The translations under genes and the position numbers were made by a program. This document shows positions 1 to 6,881 of a DNA stretch of 47,570 nt, in pieces. This DNA comes from Pseudomonadota bacterium (GTDB taxonomy: Bacteria > Verrucomicrobiota > Verrucomicrobiia > Limisphaerales > SXTU01), in contig RFSE01000023.1 in assembly GCA_009924135.1 (NCBI GenBank), positions 1-47,570 of the forward strand, in the 5' to 3' direction. The notes under the pieces are model-generated. The model saw nothing but the letters and a program-made list of their open reading frames with translations, searched no databases and was not told the origin of the DNA. Numbering within the stretch: the stretch's first letter is position 1; the number at the start of each line of letters is the position of its first letter.

Positions 1-92
1 TAGTGCGATACATGCTTCATCGTTAATGAAGGCGCTGCACTTTTCGACCGCCCTGTCACACACGTGACCCCGTCTCACTTTTCAACCGGCGT

Positions 93-356
93 TTACACGG
101 GATTCTGCTCCTCGATGAAGTAGCGCGTGATGGTGTAGTCGTTGAACTGGAGGGTTTCCTGGGGCTGGGCGTCGGGTGGAATCGAAACAGAAAGGGGCTT
201 GGGCAGGGCGGAGGGGTGTTGCTGCCGGAGTTCTTGTGTGGAGCAGGCGGCTAGCAGCAGGCAGACCCCGAACATTGTCACTCGCAGAACCGCAGCAAGT
301 TCAGTGCGAGGCCGGCCAGATGATGAAGGCAGCGACATCGTGGTAGGTGAGGCCAT
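93..356 (-). CDS. Small predicted lipoprotein, last gene of the exported protease cassette
   Basis: This short protein has a hydrophobic stretch ending in LLLAACS, a good lipobox whose Cys would be lipidated, followed by about 50 residues with no recognised domain. It is therefore probably a cell-envelope lipoprotein. The start is uncertain. Starting at 356 or 338 gives a signal with arginines ahead of the hydrophobic core but overlaps the upstream gene by about 40-55 bp. Starts near 281 or 275 remove the overlap but leave no positive charge. It is the last of four same-strand genes in which the first three overlap by 4 bp, so it is probably co-transcribed with them. No function can be assigned from the sequence. 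Confidence 0.6.
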   Translation of the reverse strand: MASPTTMSLPSSSGRPRTELAAVLRVTMFGVCLLLAACSTQELRQQHPSALPKPLSVSIPPDAQPQETLQFNDYTITRYFIEEQNPV

Positions 357-897
357 ACTTCAATTGCTGGTCGCGCGGGTAGGCGGTGGTGGTGAATTTG
401 ACAAAATACCCGTTCCGTTCGCACAACAGGATGCTCTTGATGGTACTCTGACCGACAAGGGTAGCTTTCATCCCCAGTGGACCCTTTTGCTGGATGGCAG
501 CATGGAACCTCATTTGATCCAAGAAATGAGCTTTGGCATCATCGCCAGCCAGTAAGGTCTTGGCGTGTTCGAACTCCTTCATGAACGCGGCCGTTGCATC
601 ACTGCGGGCATCTCCGTCCAGCAGCTGCGGTCCCTTCGCATCGGCCGGCGCGGGATACACAGACACCATGACGCTGACGCCACTGCCATCCCGGTAAGCG
701 TAATCCACCTCGACCTTCTTGGGCTGCTTGGCAGATTTTCTGATGGCGCTGCGTTCCAATCGCTGCTCGATGCGCTGTGGAAACTGGATCCCTGACGGTT
801 CGTGGACAAACACGGTCGGTTCAGCGGCTACCATCGTCATGCACAGTCTCCAGAGGACGATGTGCCCGGCAATACGTGACAAAGAGTCTCGATTCAC
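301..897 (-). CDS. Exported protein of unknown function in protease cassette
   Basis: The best start is a GTG at 897, whose last two bases plus the next base form the TGA stop of the upstream protease gene (GTGA overlap). That start yields a short positively charged N-terminus and a hydrophobic segment ending near CMTMVAAEP, consistent with a signal peptide. The mature part is about 170 residues, mixed alpha/beta in look, with no family recognised. An ATG at 939 is open in frame but would overlap the protease gene by 46 bp and lengthen the N-terminus before the signal. The overlap implies translational coupling to the protease, so it may be a partner, substrate or inhibitor; that is inference. 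Confidence 0.7.
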   Translation of the reverse strand: MNRDSLSRIAGHIVLWRLCMTMVAAEPTVFVHEPSGIQFPQRIEQRLERSAIRKSAKQPKKVEVDYAYRDGSGVSVMVSVYPAPADAKGPQLLDGDARSDATAAFMKEFEHAKTLLAGDDAKAHFLDQMRFHAAIQQKGPLGMKATLVGQSTIKSILLCERNGYFVKFTTTAYPRDQQLKYGLTYHDVAAFIIWPASH

Positions 898-1679
898 TTT
901 TTTGTGGAGCGCCGATTCAGTTCGGTCCAGTTTGTCCACTTGGGCGACTCGAACGTCTTTTCGGAGAGGAATAGTGCGGTGGCTTGCTGATCCCCGGCTG
1001 TCACCACAATTCCGACAGCCTCCCTATCTGTGTTAAGCACGACCCCACCGGAGTAGCCGGGGCCAATTGGTTTGGCCGGTTGATTAAGAGTGATTAGCTT
1101 GCCATTGGTGATCGCTGAAATTGTGGTTTCCACATCGGCTTCACTGGAGGTTCCTGGGTAGCCGGTAACAGTCACTCTGTCCTTTGGCAGCGGAGGCGTC
1201 TTTGTGAGTTTGATGATTTTGGACTGCGTCAGAGCTGCCTGCTGAATGGGCGTGATGAGGACGCAGTCGAGGTCATCGCCAACGAAGCCAACGCGTTCGA
1301 CCCCAAATGCCAAGAAGCCCACTACCGGCCGAACTTCCATCGAATTGAGCACACTGTGGCGCTTCTTCCGATCATCAAAAGACCAGGGGCCAACAGTTTG
1401 TGGCAAGTAGTTTGGATAAAGTGCCAGATTGTGAGCTGCCGTAACCAGCTCCGGCTTGCCTCCAACTTCCAGAAGCCAGCATGAGCCAGTCGTAAGCACG
1501 TTGGTTTGAACAAGTGCCCCTCGTTGGAACTGATGGTCGACAAGGTCGTATTTGCAGGTGGTGTAGATCCTTTGAGTAAGTGGTAGATTCTGGCTGAATA
1601 CGCGGGGGGCGATAACCAGCGCGCAAAGGAGAATGCCACGATTCAGCATCCGGAGCATGTTGTTGAAATTCATCCTCAT
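894..1679 (-). CDS. Secreted trypsin-like serine protease
   Basis: A 261-residue S1-fold (trypsin/chymotrypsin) protease. The catalytic triad is readable: His83 in TAAHN, Asp138 in DLDCVLI and Ser210 in GPGYSGG. Residues 1-30 form a signal peptide with arginines ahead of a hydrophobic core ending near VFSQ, so it acts outside the cytoplasm. No PDZ domain follows, which distinguishes it from DegP/HtrA. I chose the ATG at 1679 because it overlaps the stop of the preceding gene as ATGA. A further 17 codons are open upstream but lie within that gene. The stop overlaps the next gene as GTGA. The target is unknown; the cassette context suggests regulated envelope proteolysis. Confidence 0.88.
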   Translation of the reverse strand: MRMNFNNMLRMLNRGILLCALVIAPRVFSQNLPLTQRIYTTCKYDLVDHQFQRGALVQTNVLTTGSCWLLEVGGKPELVTAAHNLALYPNYLPQTVGPWSFDDRKKRHSVLNSMEVRPVVGFLAFGVERVGFVGDDLDCVLITPIQQAALTQSKIIKLTKTPPLPKDRVTVTGYPGTSSEADVETTISAITNGKLITLNQPAKPIGPGYSGGVVLNTDREAVGIVVTAGDQQATALFLSEKTFESPKWTNWTELNRRSTKK

Positions 1680-2440
1680 TTGGCCCTCCGTTTCACAATA
1701 TCCTCGATGACATGTACTGCATGCGGCCAAAGCTTTTCCAATGACCTGGCTACCAATTCCACCACCATCCCATCTGCATTATCGGGAAGAGTGGGGCCGA
1801 AAACGCGTAGTCGATTGCCGTACTGGGCTTTCAGTTTTGCCTCATACCAATCCCCGTAAACATCTGCGAGGGCTTCAATCACGGGCTTTGCCACAGTGAC
1901 AACCACGATGATGGTTCCCACAGTAAGCTCGACTTTCTGACCTGCGGCGACCAACTGGTTCATGGCGTCCTTCGCGGCCTCGATCTGCTCGGGATTGCCT
2001 GCTTTGGTCCAATAGGCCAGACGCAGCGCTCCAAGTTCCTTTGACGTTGGGTTCAGTCGGTGTCCCTCCAATGCGGCTTCGGCAGCCAGCCTGAAATTCC
2101 CCATCGCGCCATGGCATTGAGCAATGACGGCATACACAGCCGCTTTCTCGGAAGCTCCTGTCTCCTTGTTTGTTACCATTCCCAGGGTGAGGCGGGCGGT
2201 GGCCAATGCCTCCGGGAATGCTCCTTGCCGAAGGTGAGCCAAGGAGAGCACAAATTGTTCGTCCGCGCTCAACGGTCGAGTTTCTGCGATTTTCAAAAGG
2301 CTGCTTTGTTGTTCGGCCGGTGGTGGCAATGCTGCGCGGGGTGCTTCTTGAGCAGCTACAGCGGTGTAGCCCATCAACGATGCGATCAAAACAGCGCCTG
2401 CTTGATGAGCTATCGTGCGAAGATGCGATGTGGTTTTCAT
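1676..2440 (-). CDS. Exported TPR-like protein, first gene of protease cassette
   Basis: A 254-residue protein with an N-terminal signal peptide (positively charged start, hydrophobic core, cleavage near AVAAQE). Helical hairpins at roughly residues 55-165 read like degenerate tetratricopeptide repeats, for example the stretch around GAFPEALATARLTLG and the one around GNFRLAAEAALEG. A hydrophobic segment near residues 172-190 (VGTIIVVVTVAKPVIEALA) could anchor the C-terminal part. It heads the minus-strand cassette and its stop overlaps the protease start by 4 bp. TPR proteins usually scaffold partners, so binding or presenting substrates to the protease is a reasonable inference. The promoter probably lies within 2441-2500, shared with the divergent XRE gene. 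Confidence 0.75.
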   Translation of the reverse strand: MKTTSHLRTIAHQAGAVLIASLMGYTAVAAQEAPRAALPPPAEQQSSLLKIAETRPLSADEQFVLSLAHLRQGAFPEALATARLTLGMVTNKETGASEKAAVYAVIAQCHGAMGNFRLAAEAALEGHRLNPTSKELGALRLAYWTKAGNPEQIEAAKDAMNQLVAAGQKVELTVGTIIVVVTVAKPVIEALADVYGDWYEAKLKAQYGNRLRVFGPTLPDNADGMVVELVARSLEKLWPHAVHVIEDIVKRRAK

Positions 2441-2500
2441 GGAGTTAAGGAAAATGGACTTCTCATGTTTCTACGGTCACCAAGTTGACGATAGGTGTTC

Positions 2501-2550
2501 TGTCCTGCAAACGGGACATCGTCAACGCCAAAATGTCCCGCATACGGGAC
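2501..2550. promoter_or_regulatory. Tandem palindromic operators over XRE regulator start
   Basis: Two near-identical 17-18 bp palindromes, TGTCCTGCAAACGGGACA at 2501-2518 and TGTCCCGCATACGGGAC at 2534-2550, are spaced exactly 33 bp apart, about three helical turns. The second has perfect GTCCCG/CGGGAC arms around CATA and overlaps the likely ATG at 2533. They lie between divergent genes (protease cassette leftward, XRE gene rightward). A TTGACG at 2485-2490 could be a -35 box. This is the expected arrangement for an autoregulated helix-turn-helix repressor that also controls the divergent operon; binding itself is inferred. Confidence 0.7.
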
Positions 2551-2796
2551 GGCGGCAGGAGCAGCGTCCAAGGCGTGCGGACAACGCTGGACAGACAATT
2601 TGCGGTGTTCATCAGGAAGCAGCGCGGGGAAATGCCCTATCGCGACTTTGCCCGGAAGCTTGGCATCTCGAAATCAAGTCTGGCCCGGTTGGAAATGGTC
2701 GAAGAGAGCATCACCTTGAAGCGGCTGAACCAGGTACTAAATCGACTCAAGTGCCAGCCCGAGGACGTGTTCAAGAGCGCAGGCGGGGAGTTCTGA
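2533..2796 (+). CDS. XRE-family helix-turn-helix transcriptional regulator
   Basis: A small (about 87 aa) single-domain DNA-binding protein. The helix-turn-helix is seen at about residues 34-60: RDFARKLGISKSSLARLE, with the typical GIS turn, followed by helices around LNQVLNRLKCQPEDVF. It lacks a sensor domain, so it resembles phage-type or toxin-antitoxin repressors. The frame is also open from a TTG at 2485, and a GTG at 2575 is preceded by AGGAG; the ATG at 2533 is the most ordinary choice. Two palindromic operators overlap its 5' end, implying autoregulation. Its divergence from the exported protease cassette makes it the likely regulator of that cassette. Confidence 0.82.
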   Translation: MSRIRDGGRSSVQGVRTTLDRQFAVFIRKQRGEMPYRDFARKLGISKSSLARLEMVEESITLKRLNQVLNRLKCQPEDVFKSAGGEF

Positions 2797-2846
2797 GCCA
2801 TTTGCACTTGAATTGATGACGGATGTTGCCTGACGGTCTAGCCCAC

Positions 2847-3098
2847 ATGAAAGACACGATAAAGTTCCTCCGTCTCCACGCAGCTTTGGTCAACGAGAAG
2901 GCCGGCATCGAAGCCAAGTTGAACGTGATAGCGGAAGTGCTGGGTAAGGGTGATTCAATTGGCCCAGTTGACGTTGCCGCTCTGGCTCCGAAGAAGAAGC
3001 GGAAAATGAGTGCTGCTGGTAAGGCTGCCATTATCGCTGCCCAGAAGGCCAGGTGGGCGAAGATCAAGGCGGCCAAGGGGAAGACGGAGGGGAAGTAG
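2847..3098 (+). CDS. Small protein with basic Ala/Lys-rich C-terminal tail
   Basis: About 83 residues. The first half looks like a short helical/coiled region (LRLHAALVNEKAGIEAKL). The second half is a basic Ala/Lys tail containing KKRKMSAAGKAAI and AAQKARWAKIKAAKG. From memory, very similar tails end many unrelated small proteins in Verrucomicrobiota and Acidobacteriota, and they look like a nucleic-acid-binding or histone-like tail. I chose the ATG at 2847 over the one at 2823 because the upstream codons add only a poor leader. It follows the XRE gene by 50 bp and may share its transcript. Function is unknown; DNA or RNA binding is inferred from charge. Confidence 0.68.
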   Translation: MKDTIKFLRLHAALVNEKAGIEAKLNVIAEVLGKGDSIGPVDVAALAPKKKRKMSAAGKAAIIAAQKARWAKIKAAKGKTEGK

Positions 3099-3379
3099 GT
3101 CGGGTGCTACGCTGGTCTGCGGGGTTCAACCGTTAGATACAACCAAGCGGCCAGGTTTTCATTCCCAGCATCAGGTTTGGCAATCAGATCTGTCTCCTCA
3201 GGATACGGGCAAGGCCATGGGTTATTGTCAGGCAGGAGCAATGGGCATCAGGGTGTCAGCCATGGAGTAAGCAGAGGTCAAAATGCCAAGGTCAGGATCG
3301 TGGACAAGTTGGCTTCGCTAGATTCAAAACTGCTACAAAAGTAGTGGTTTTCGCCCCACCCCTGCCTTTTCTCCCATGG

Positions 3380-3698
3380 ATACGAGGTCCGGGGCAGCCT
3401 CACCATCAACGCCATTTGTCTCCACCATGGAGACAAAATTCGGGTTCAACCTCATCACCATCCCCATCAACGTCAACTACCACCATCAACTTCAACTCCC
3501 ACTTCGCCCTGGGCACCGAACTCAACGACACCCTCCCCTCAAGGACCAGGCCAACCACAACCTGCTGACCAGCCTCGGTGCCATCTACACCTTCAACGAA
3601 CATTGGGCGCTCAAGGCCTCCATCAGCCGCACCCTGCGGAAAGAATCGCGTGGCGGCCCAAACCCGCCGGCGTCTGGTACCTCGTGTGGAACTTCTGA
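3380..3698 (+). pseudogene. Decayed outer-membrane beta-barrel protein (C-terminal part)
   Basis: Pieces of a barrel protein are spread over several frames. YEVRGSLTINA is encoded near 3383, TINFNSHFALGTELNDTL near 3485-3535, then after a frame change LKDQANHNLLTSLGAIYTF followed by NEHWALKASISRTLR, and after another change VWYLVWNF and a TGA at 3696-3698. The last segments have the alternating pattern of membrane strands and end in the terminal Phe recognised by the BAM machinery. At least two frameshifts separate them, and the 5' part of the gene is missing. The resemblance is to porin-like or DUF6268-type outer-membrane proteins. A 270-residue open frame crossing this region is an artefact of the frameshifts. 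Confidence 0.7.
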
Positions 3699-3775
3699 AT
3701 CCGCCGCCGGCCAGTCCAGCGGTGACTATCCCTTCACGGGCTTGCTTTCCCAGTGCATAAGCTTACCGTTCTGGG

Positions 3776-4342
3776 ATGACGCAACCCCTTCTGTCGGCTA
3801 TCACGCTCCTTGCTGTGTGGTTCATCTGCGGGCCGAAAACCAATCTGGCAGCCTCGGCAGACGGGAAGCCAGCAGACTCCTCGTCTCCGTCCGCAAAAAT
3901 GTCTATCTCTGGAACCGTTACCCAATCAGATGCGTATTCCGGGGGGATGCGGCCGACGGAAGAGAAGTTAAAAAAGCTGACGGCTCCCCGCGCCTACCCC
4001 GGCAAACGATTTCATGTGATTCGCGGCAGCACCAACACCCTCGCGCGGGAAATCGTGCTGACCTTCACCACGGGCGAGGTCGGAAATTTTTCGTTTCAGT
4101 TGCCGCCGGGCACCTATGCGCTCCTTGTGGACGAGCAGATACCACCACCCGATGCCAAAAAATACCAGACAAAGTTCATCACAGTTGATGAAGCCGCTCT
4201 CAATCAGTGGTGGGCCAAGCCGTATCATCTCTTCGAGGTGAAAGCCGCGGACATCACAGAATTGAAATTCCATTTTCATCACCGCAGTTTTATCCCCTAC
4301 GACATTCCGTGCCTGCGATATGTCGGGCCGTATCCGCCATGA
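3776..4342 (+). CDS. Secreted protein with possible prealbumin-like carboxypeptidase-regulatory fold
   Basis: A 188-residue protein with a signal peptide (hydrophobic core LLSAITLLAVWFICG, cleavage near NLAAS). The region SISGTVTQSD and later NFSFQLPPGTYALLVDEQ match the pattern of prealbumin-like domains: a G-x-V strand and a 'LPPGTY' loop ahead of a final strand. Such domains usually act as binding or stalk modules on exported proteins, not as enzymes. The C-terminus is rich in His and aromatic residues (FHFHHRSFIPYDIP), which might bind a metal. It stands alone between a barrel pseudogene and a truncated SRPBCC gene. The family call is moderate and no substrate can be named. Confidence 0.6.
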   Translation: MTQPLLSAITLLAVWFICGPKTNLAASADGKPADSSSPSAKMSISGTVTQSDAYSGGMRPTEEKLKKLTAPRAYPGKRFHVIRGSTNTLAREIVLTFTTGEVGNFSFQLPPGTYALLVDEQIPPPDAKKYQTKFITVDEAALNQWWAKPYHLFEVKAADITELKFHFHHRSFIPYDIPCLRYVGPYPP

Positions 4343-4436
4343 CGGACGGGAAGGTGCGTTCCATTTGGGCTGCTCCATTTCACCCGGAAAAGGTTCACCG
4401 TGGCGGCGTGGCTGACGGCCTTTGGGAGAGACCAGC

Positions 4437-4592
4437 ATGAAAGTCTGGAAGAAAATCGCGCTGGGAATGGCCGCTCTGCTGGCTCTGTTGCTGCTGGCGG
4501 GAATGGTGTTGCCGTCGGCAGGACACGTCGAGCGCACCGTCGTGGTGAACGCGAAGCCCGCCGAGGTGTTTGCCCTGCAAAGTGCAAATTGA
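4437..4592 (+). pseudogene. Truncated SRPBCC (polyketide cyclase/START-like) membrane protein, 5' fragment
   Basis: A good ribosome-binding site (GGGAGAG, 6 nt spacing) leads into a 51-codon frame. It has a lysine-rich start, a transmembrane segment (IALGMAALLALLLLAGMVL), then HVERTVVVNAKPAEVFAL, the standard opening of an SRPBCC ligand-binding domain. The frame stops after three unrelated codons. Normal members are about 170-190 residues, so most of the domain is gone. Immediately after the break (about 4577-4580) comes the 3' part of a PadR-type regulator gene, so a deletion or recombination joined two genes that used to be separate. Confidence 0.75.
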
Positions 4593-4801
4593 AGGGAGCA
4601 GGGGAAGGCGCAATCTACGGAATTCTAGCATCGATGGAAGAGACGGGCATGCTGGAGGGCCGCTGGCGAGAGAGCAGTTCGAGGATGCTCAAGATTTACC
4701 ACGTCACGGACAAAGGTGCCAAATTGCTGGAGCAAGGGAAGAGCACCAGCGCTGAACTCGGAAACTTGGCAACCCGCGTCTTGAAACAAATGCCAGCCTG
4801 A
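4577..4801 (+). pseudogene. PadR-family transcriptional regulator, 3' fragment
   Basis: The frame ending at 4801 encodes GAIYGILASMEETGMLEGRW and then ending sequence including LKIYHVTDKGAKLLEQG. These are the recognition-helix/wing and linker of PadR winged-helix repressors (compare the usual G-xLY-xxLxRLEexGll pattern). The first helix-turn-helix helices and the start codon are missing; sequence upstream belongs to the SRPBCC fragment. The frame is open further 5' but without PadR similarity. Only 4 bp separate it from the following membrane-protein gene, the normal spacing for PadR and its 'permease prefix' partner, so that gene has probably lost its regulator. Confidence 0.75.
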
Positions 4802-4805
4802 CCTC

Positions 4806-5543
4806 ATGCCTGAGCTTCGTATTCCTCCAGCCGTAAGCTTTGCATTCGAACGGGTGGCGGCCGACGTTTGCGACCGGGCGTCACTTGAGCCTTCTGAATG
4901 GTCCGCCAAAGCGAAGGAGCTGGTTAATCATCTGGAGCAGCGTTGGTGCGAAGGAGCGGAGCGTGGAATGAGCACTGAGGAAGCCCAAGAAAGAGCCCTT
5001 ACGTTGTTTGGCCCTCCTGAAGAAGTTGGGCGATGGTTGCGTAAAGGACTTATCCGCCGTTGGCTTAAAAACCCAGACAAGCACTATATTCGTGCAATTG
5101 GTTTCACGTATTGCTTGTTTATTCCGCTGACGATTCTTGCGGGGGAGCACGCCTACGGTGGGAGCAAAAATGATCACTTGAAGGATTCCGCATTGCAACA
5201 TTGGTCACTCGTGTCATCTATTGCTCTTCTTACCACCCAACGGCTTCAGAGTGATACTCGGTTTTGGCCGCGCATATTATTAAGCACATATTCGACCCTT
5301 CAGTACCTTTTTGCTTTTCCGTTAGCTGTCGGCGGCATTTTTAATCTTTTGATTATCAACTGGCTTGCAGTCCAACAGATCCTGAGTGGTGAAAGTGATT
5401 GGTGGTGGGCGCGAGCCTTGAAACCAGTTGTCGTGGTTGCATTGTTCATCAATACCAAAATGGGAGTGATACTGTGGACCGCAACGATCGCTAGTTCTTG
5501 GCGGACGGGGAATTGGAAGGTCAGCCAAGGCGAAACCCGCTAG
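4806..5543 (+). CDS. Membrane protein with permease-prefix/DUF1700-like N-terminal domain
   Basis: A 245-residue protein. Residues 1-85 resemble the helical 'permease prefix' domain found in partners of PadR regulators: LVNHLEQRWCEGAERGMSTE followed by EAQERALTLFGPPEEVGRWL. Four to five hydrophobic segments follow (around residues 97-120, 130-145, 157-190 and 200-235), so the C-terminal two thirds sit in the inner membrane. In intact loci PadR represses such genes by sensing a ligand; here PadR is truncated directly upstream, so expression may be unregulated. The base composition is lower in GC than the genes right of 7 kb. It converges on the integrase gene with a gap of about 50 bp. Confidence 0.7.
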   Translation: MPELRIPPAVSFAFERVAADVCDRASLEPSEWSAKAKELVNHLEQRWCEGAERGMSTEEAQERALTLFGPPEEVGRWLRKGLIRRWLKNPDKHYIRAIGFTYCLFIPLTILAGEHAYGGSKNDHLKDSALQHWSLVSSIALLTTQRLQSDTRFWPRILLSTYSTLQYLFAFPLAVGGIFNLLIINWLAVQQILSGESDWWWARALKPVVVVALFINTKMGVILWTATIASSWRTGNWKVSQGETR

Positions 5544-5596
5544 CCGCTTTAAAGAAGTGTAGTAACTCATGCTGAGTTTCTCCCCTCATGCCATGA

Positions 5597-6754
5597 TCAG
5601 CCGAAGATGTCCGGCATTTTGTCCACGGCCTTGCGCTTGGTCTCGGTGTCGATGTGTGTGTAGTTGCGGCTGACGGCAACTGATTCATGGCCGATGATGT
5701 CTCTGGCCACCGCGTCACTGACCCCGGCATTCTTGAGCAGCGACGTGGCCGTGTGGCGTAGCGAGTGAAAGCTCAATTCGCTGGGCGCTCTCTTGGATGA
5801 TCTGCCGTCTCCAGCTTTCGTGTGCGGGCGTTTCTTCGCCAGGCCGGCGGACACCAGGATTTGGTGAAACTGGTTTGACAATGTTCCCCCATATTGGCTG
5901 CGCTGTCTTGCCGCACAGGCTTCAGGAAATAATGGTCCGTTGGGATCATCACTCGATGGCAGGGACTCCAAATGCTTCAGCAACACCCGCGCGATAGGAA
6001 GAATCTGCTGCCGGTCAGTTTTCCCGCTCACCACGCGAATCTCGTGTCCCTGCAAATCCACGTTGGCCCAAGTCAAGGTGGCCACGTCGCTCAACCGCAG
6101 GCCGGTGTAAAGCCCCATCAAAATCAGCCCGCACCACTCATCGTTCGCCACGCTCATGATCTGCTTGAGTTCACCCATGGTGAAGGGCCGCCGGCTCTGC
6201 TCGCGCGCCTTGACCCGGATCATCGTTACGCGTTCGGCCTCGTTAACATCGGTCAGACCATCCCGCTTTGCTTGGGCCAAAGCGGACCGGAGGATTTTCA
6301 AGCTGATGTTCACGGTCCCGGAAGTGAACCGATTGGCCAGATGATCTCGAAAGCCCGTTATCTCCTTGCTGGCCAGGTGGGTAATGTCCAACTTTGCTTT
6401 CGTTCCTAAAAATTCCAGGAGATGATTGACGACGGTTTTGTACCGTTGGTGTGTCGGTTCACTCGCTTCCAGCTCTTTCCTCTTCAGCCAGGATTCCAAG
6501 TAATCCTTGATCGAGGAGCTGGGCAAAATGTCCTTGTTCGAGATGGAGAAAATTTCCGCGATGACTTTGCGGGCCTGGGCTTCGGTGAGTGTCCGGCCAC
6601 GACCCGTTTCGGCGGCATCTTCAAACTTGTTCGCAACGCGCTGGGCCTCCTTGCGGTCGGTGCATTTTGTGGATTGTTGCGTCCTCCGACCATCGGGCAA
6701 AGTGAAGCAGGCAAACCAGTAGGGAGACCTGGGAAAGCGTCTTAGTGATGCCAT
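5597..6754 (-). CDS. Tyrosine recombinase / integrase
   Basis: A 385-residue site-specific recombinase. All catalytic residues are present: Arg220 (TGLRLSD), Lys245 (VVSGKTD), His330 and Arg333 (HSLRHT), His356 (GHES) and nucleophile Tyr365 (RNYTHID). The N-terminal part (residues 1-60) carries an arm-type DNA-binding look (RRFPRSPYWFACFTLPDG) and residues about 80-165 a SAM-like core-binding domain. The frame stays open upstream to 6895, but those codons are the reverse complement of a tRNA 3' end (GASEGIRTLD) and are not part of the protein. I chose the ATG at 6754. The gene starts about 90 bp from the tRNA fragment, the normal place for an integrase next to its attachment site. Confidence 0.93.
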   Translation of the reverse strand: MASLRRFPRSPYWFACFTLPDGRRTQQSTKCTDRKEAQRVANKFEDAAETGRGRTLTEAQARKVIAEIFSISNKDILPSSSIKDYLESWLKRKELEASEPTHQRYKTVVNHLLEFLGTKAKLDITHLASKEITGFRDHLANRFTSGTVNISLKILRSALAQAKRDGLTDVNEAERVTMIRVKAREQSRRPFTMGELKQIMSVANDEWCGLILMGLYTGLRLSDVATLTWANVDLQGHEIRVVSGKTDRQQILPIARVLLKHLESLPSSDDPNGPLFPEACAARQRSQYGGTLSNQFHQILVSAGLAKKRPHTKAGDGRSSKRAPSELSFHSLRHTATSLLKNAGVSDAVARDIIGHESVAVSRNYTHIDTETKRKAVDKMPDIFG

Positions 6755-6757
6755 AAG

Positions 6758-6778
6758 AGTCTCAACAGTAGTCTCAAC
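6758..6778. repeat. Short direct repeat, possible integrase arm-type sites
   Basis: AGTCTCAAC occurs at 6758-6766 and again at 6770-6778, a 12-bp period, between the integrase start codon and the tRNA fragment. Tandem short direct repeats beside attachment sites are typical of arm-type binding sites for tyrosine recombinases. The position right upstream of the gene could also allow autoregulation. The role is inferred from place and pattern only. Confidence 0.4.
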
Positions 6779-6839
6779 GTCACCCGTGTCAATGCCATTC
6801 ATTACTGATCGAAACACTATGAAATCCAAGAAATCCGAG

Positions 6840-6881
6840 AGAAAGTTGGTATCGAGGGTTCGAATCCCTTCGCTCGCTCCA
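6840..6881 (+). other. tRNA 3' fragment, probable attachment site (att) of an integrated element
   Basis: The T arm is complete: stem GAGGG at 6854-6858, loop TTCGAAT at 6859-6865 and stem CCCTT at 6866-6870. It is followed by seven acceptor-strand bases CGCTCGC (6871-6877), a discriminator T and an encoded CCA (6879-6881). No matching 5' acceptor strand (GCGAGCG), D arm or anticodon arm lies upstream, so this is not a whole tRNA gene. Integrases that target tRNA genes leave exactly such a duplicated 3' end. Because the fragment keeps the 3' end and the integrase is to its left, the element would extend leftward, with the intact tRNA beyond the left edge of the window. The tRNA identity cannot be read. 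Confidence 0.8.

Noticed and set aside
1-92. Possible gene end at the left edge
   Set aside because: Only 92 bases, no readable feature beyond the stop of the lipoprotein gene.
3376-4188. A 270-codon frame on the plus strand
   Set aside because: It joins a frameshifted barrel remnant to out-of-frame sequence of the following secreted protein.
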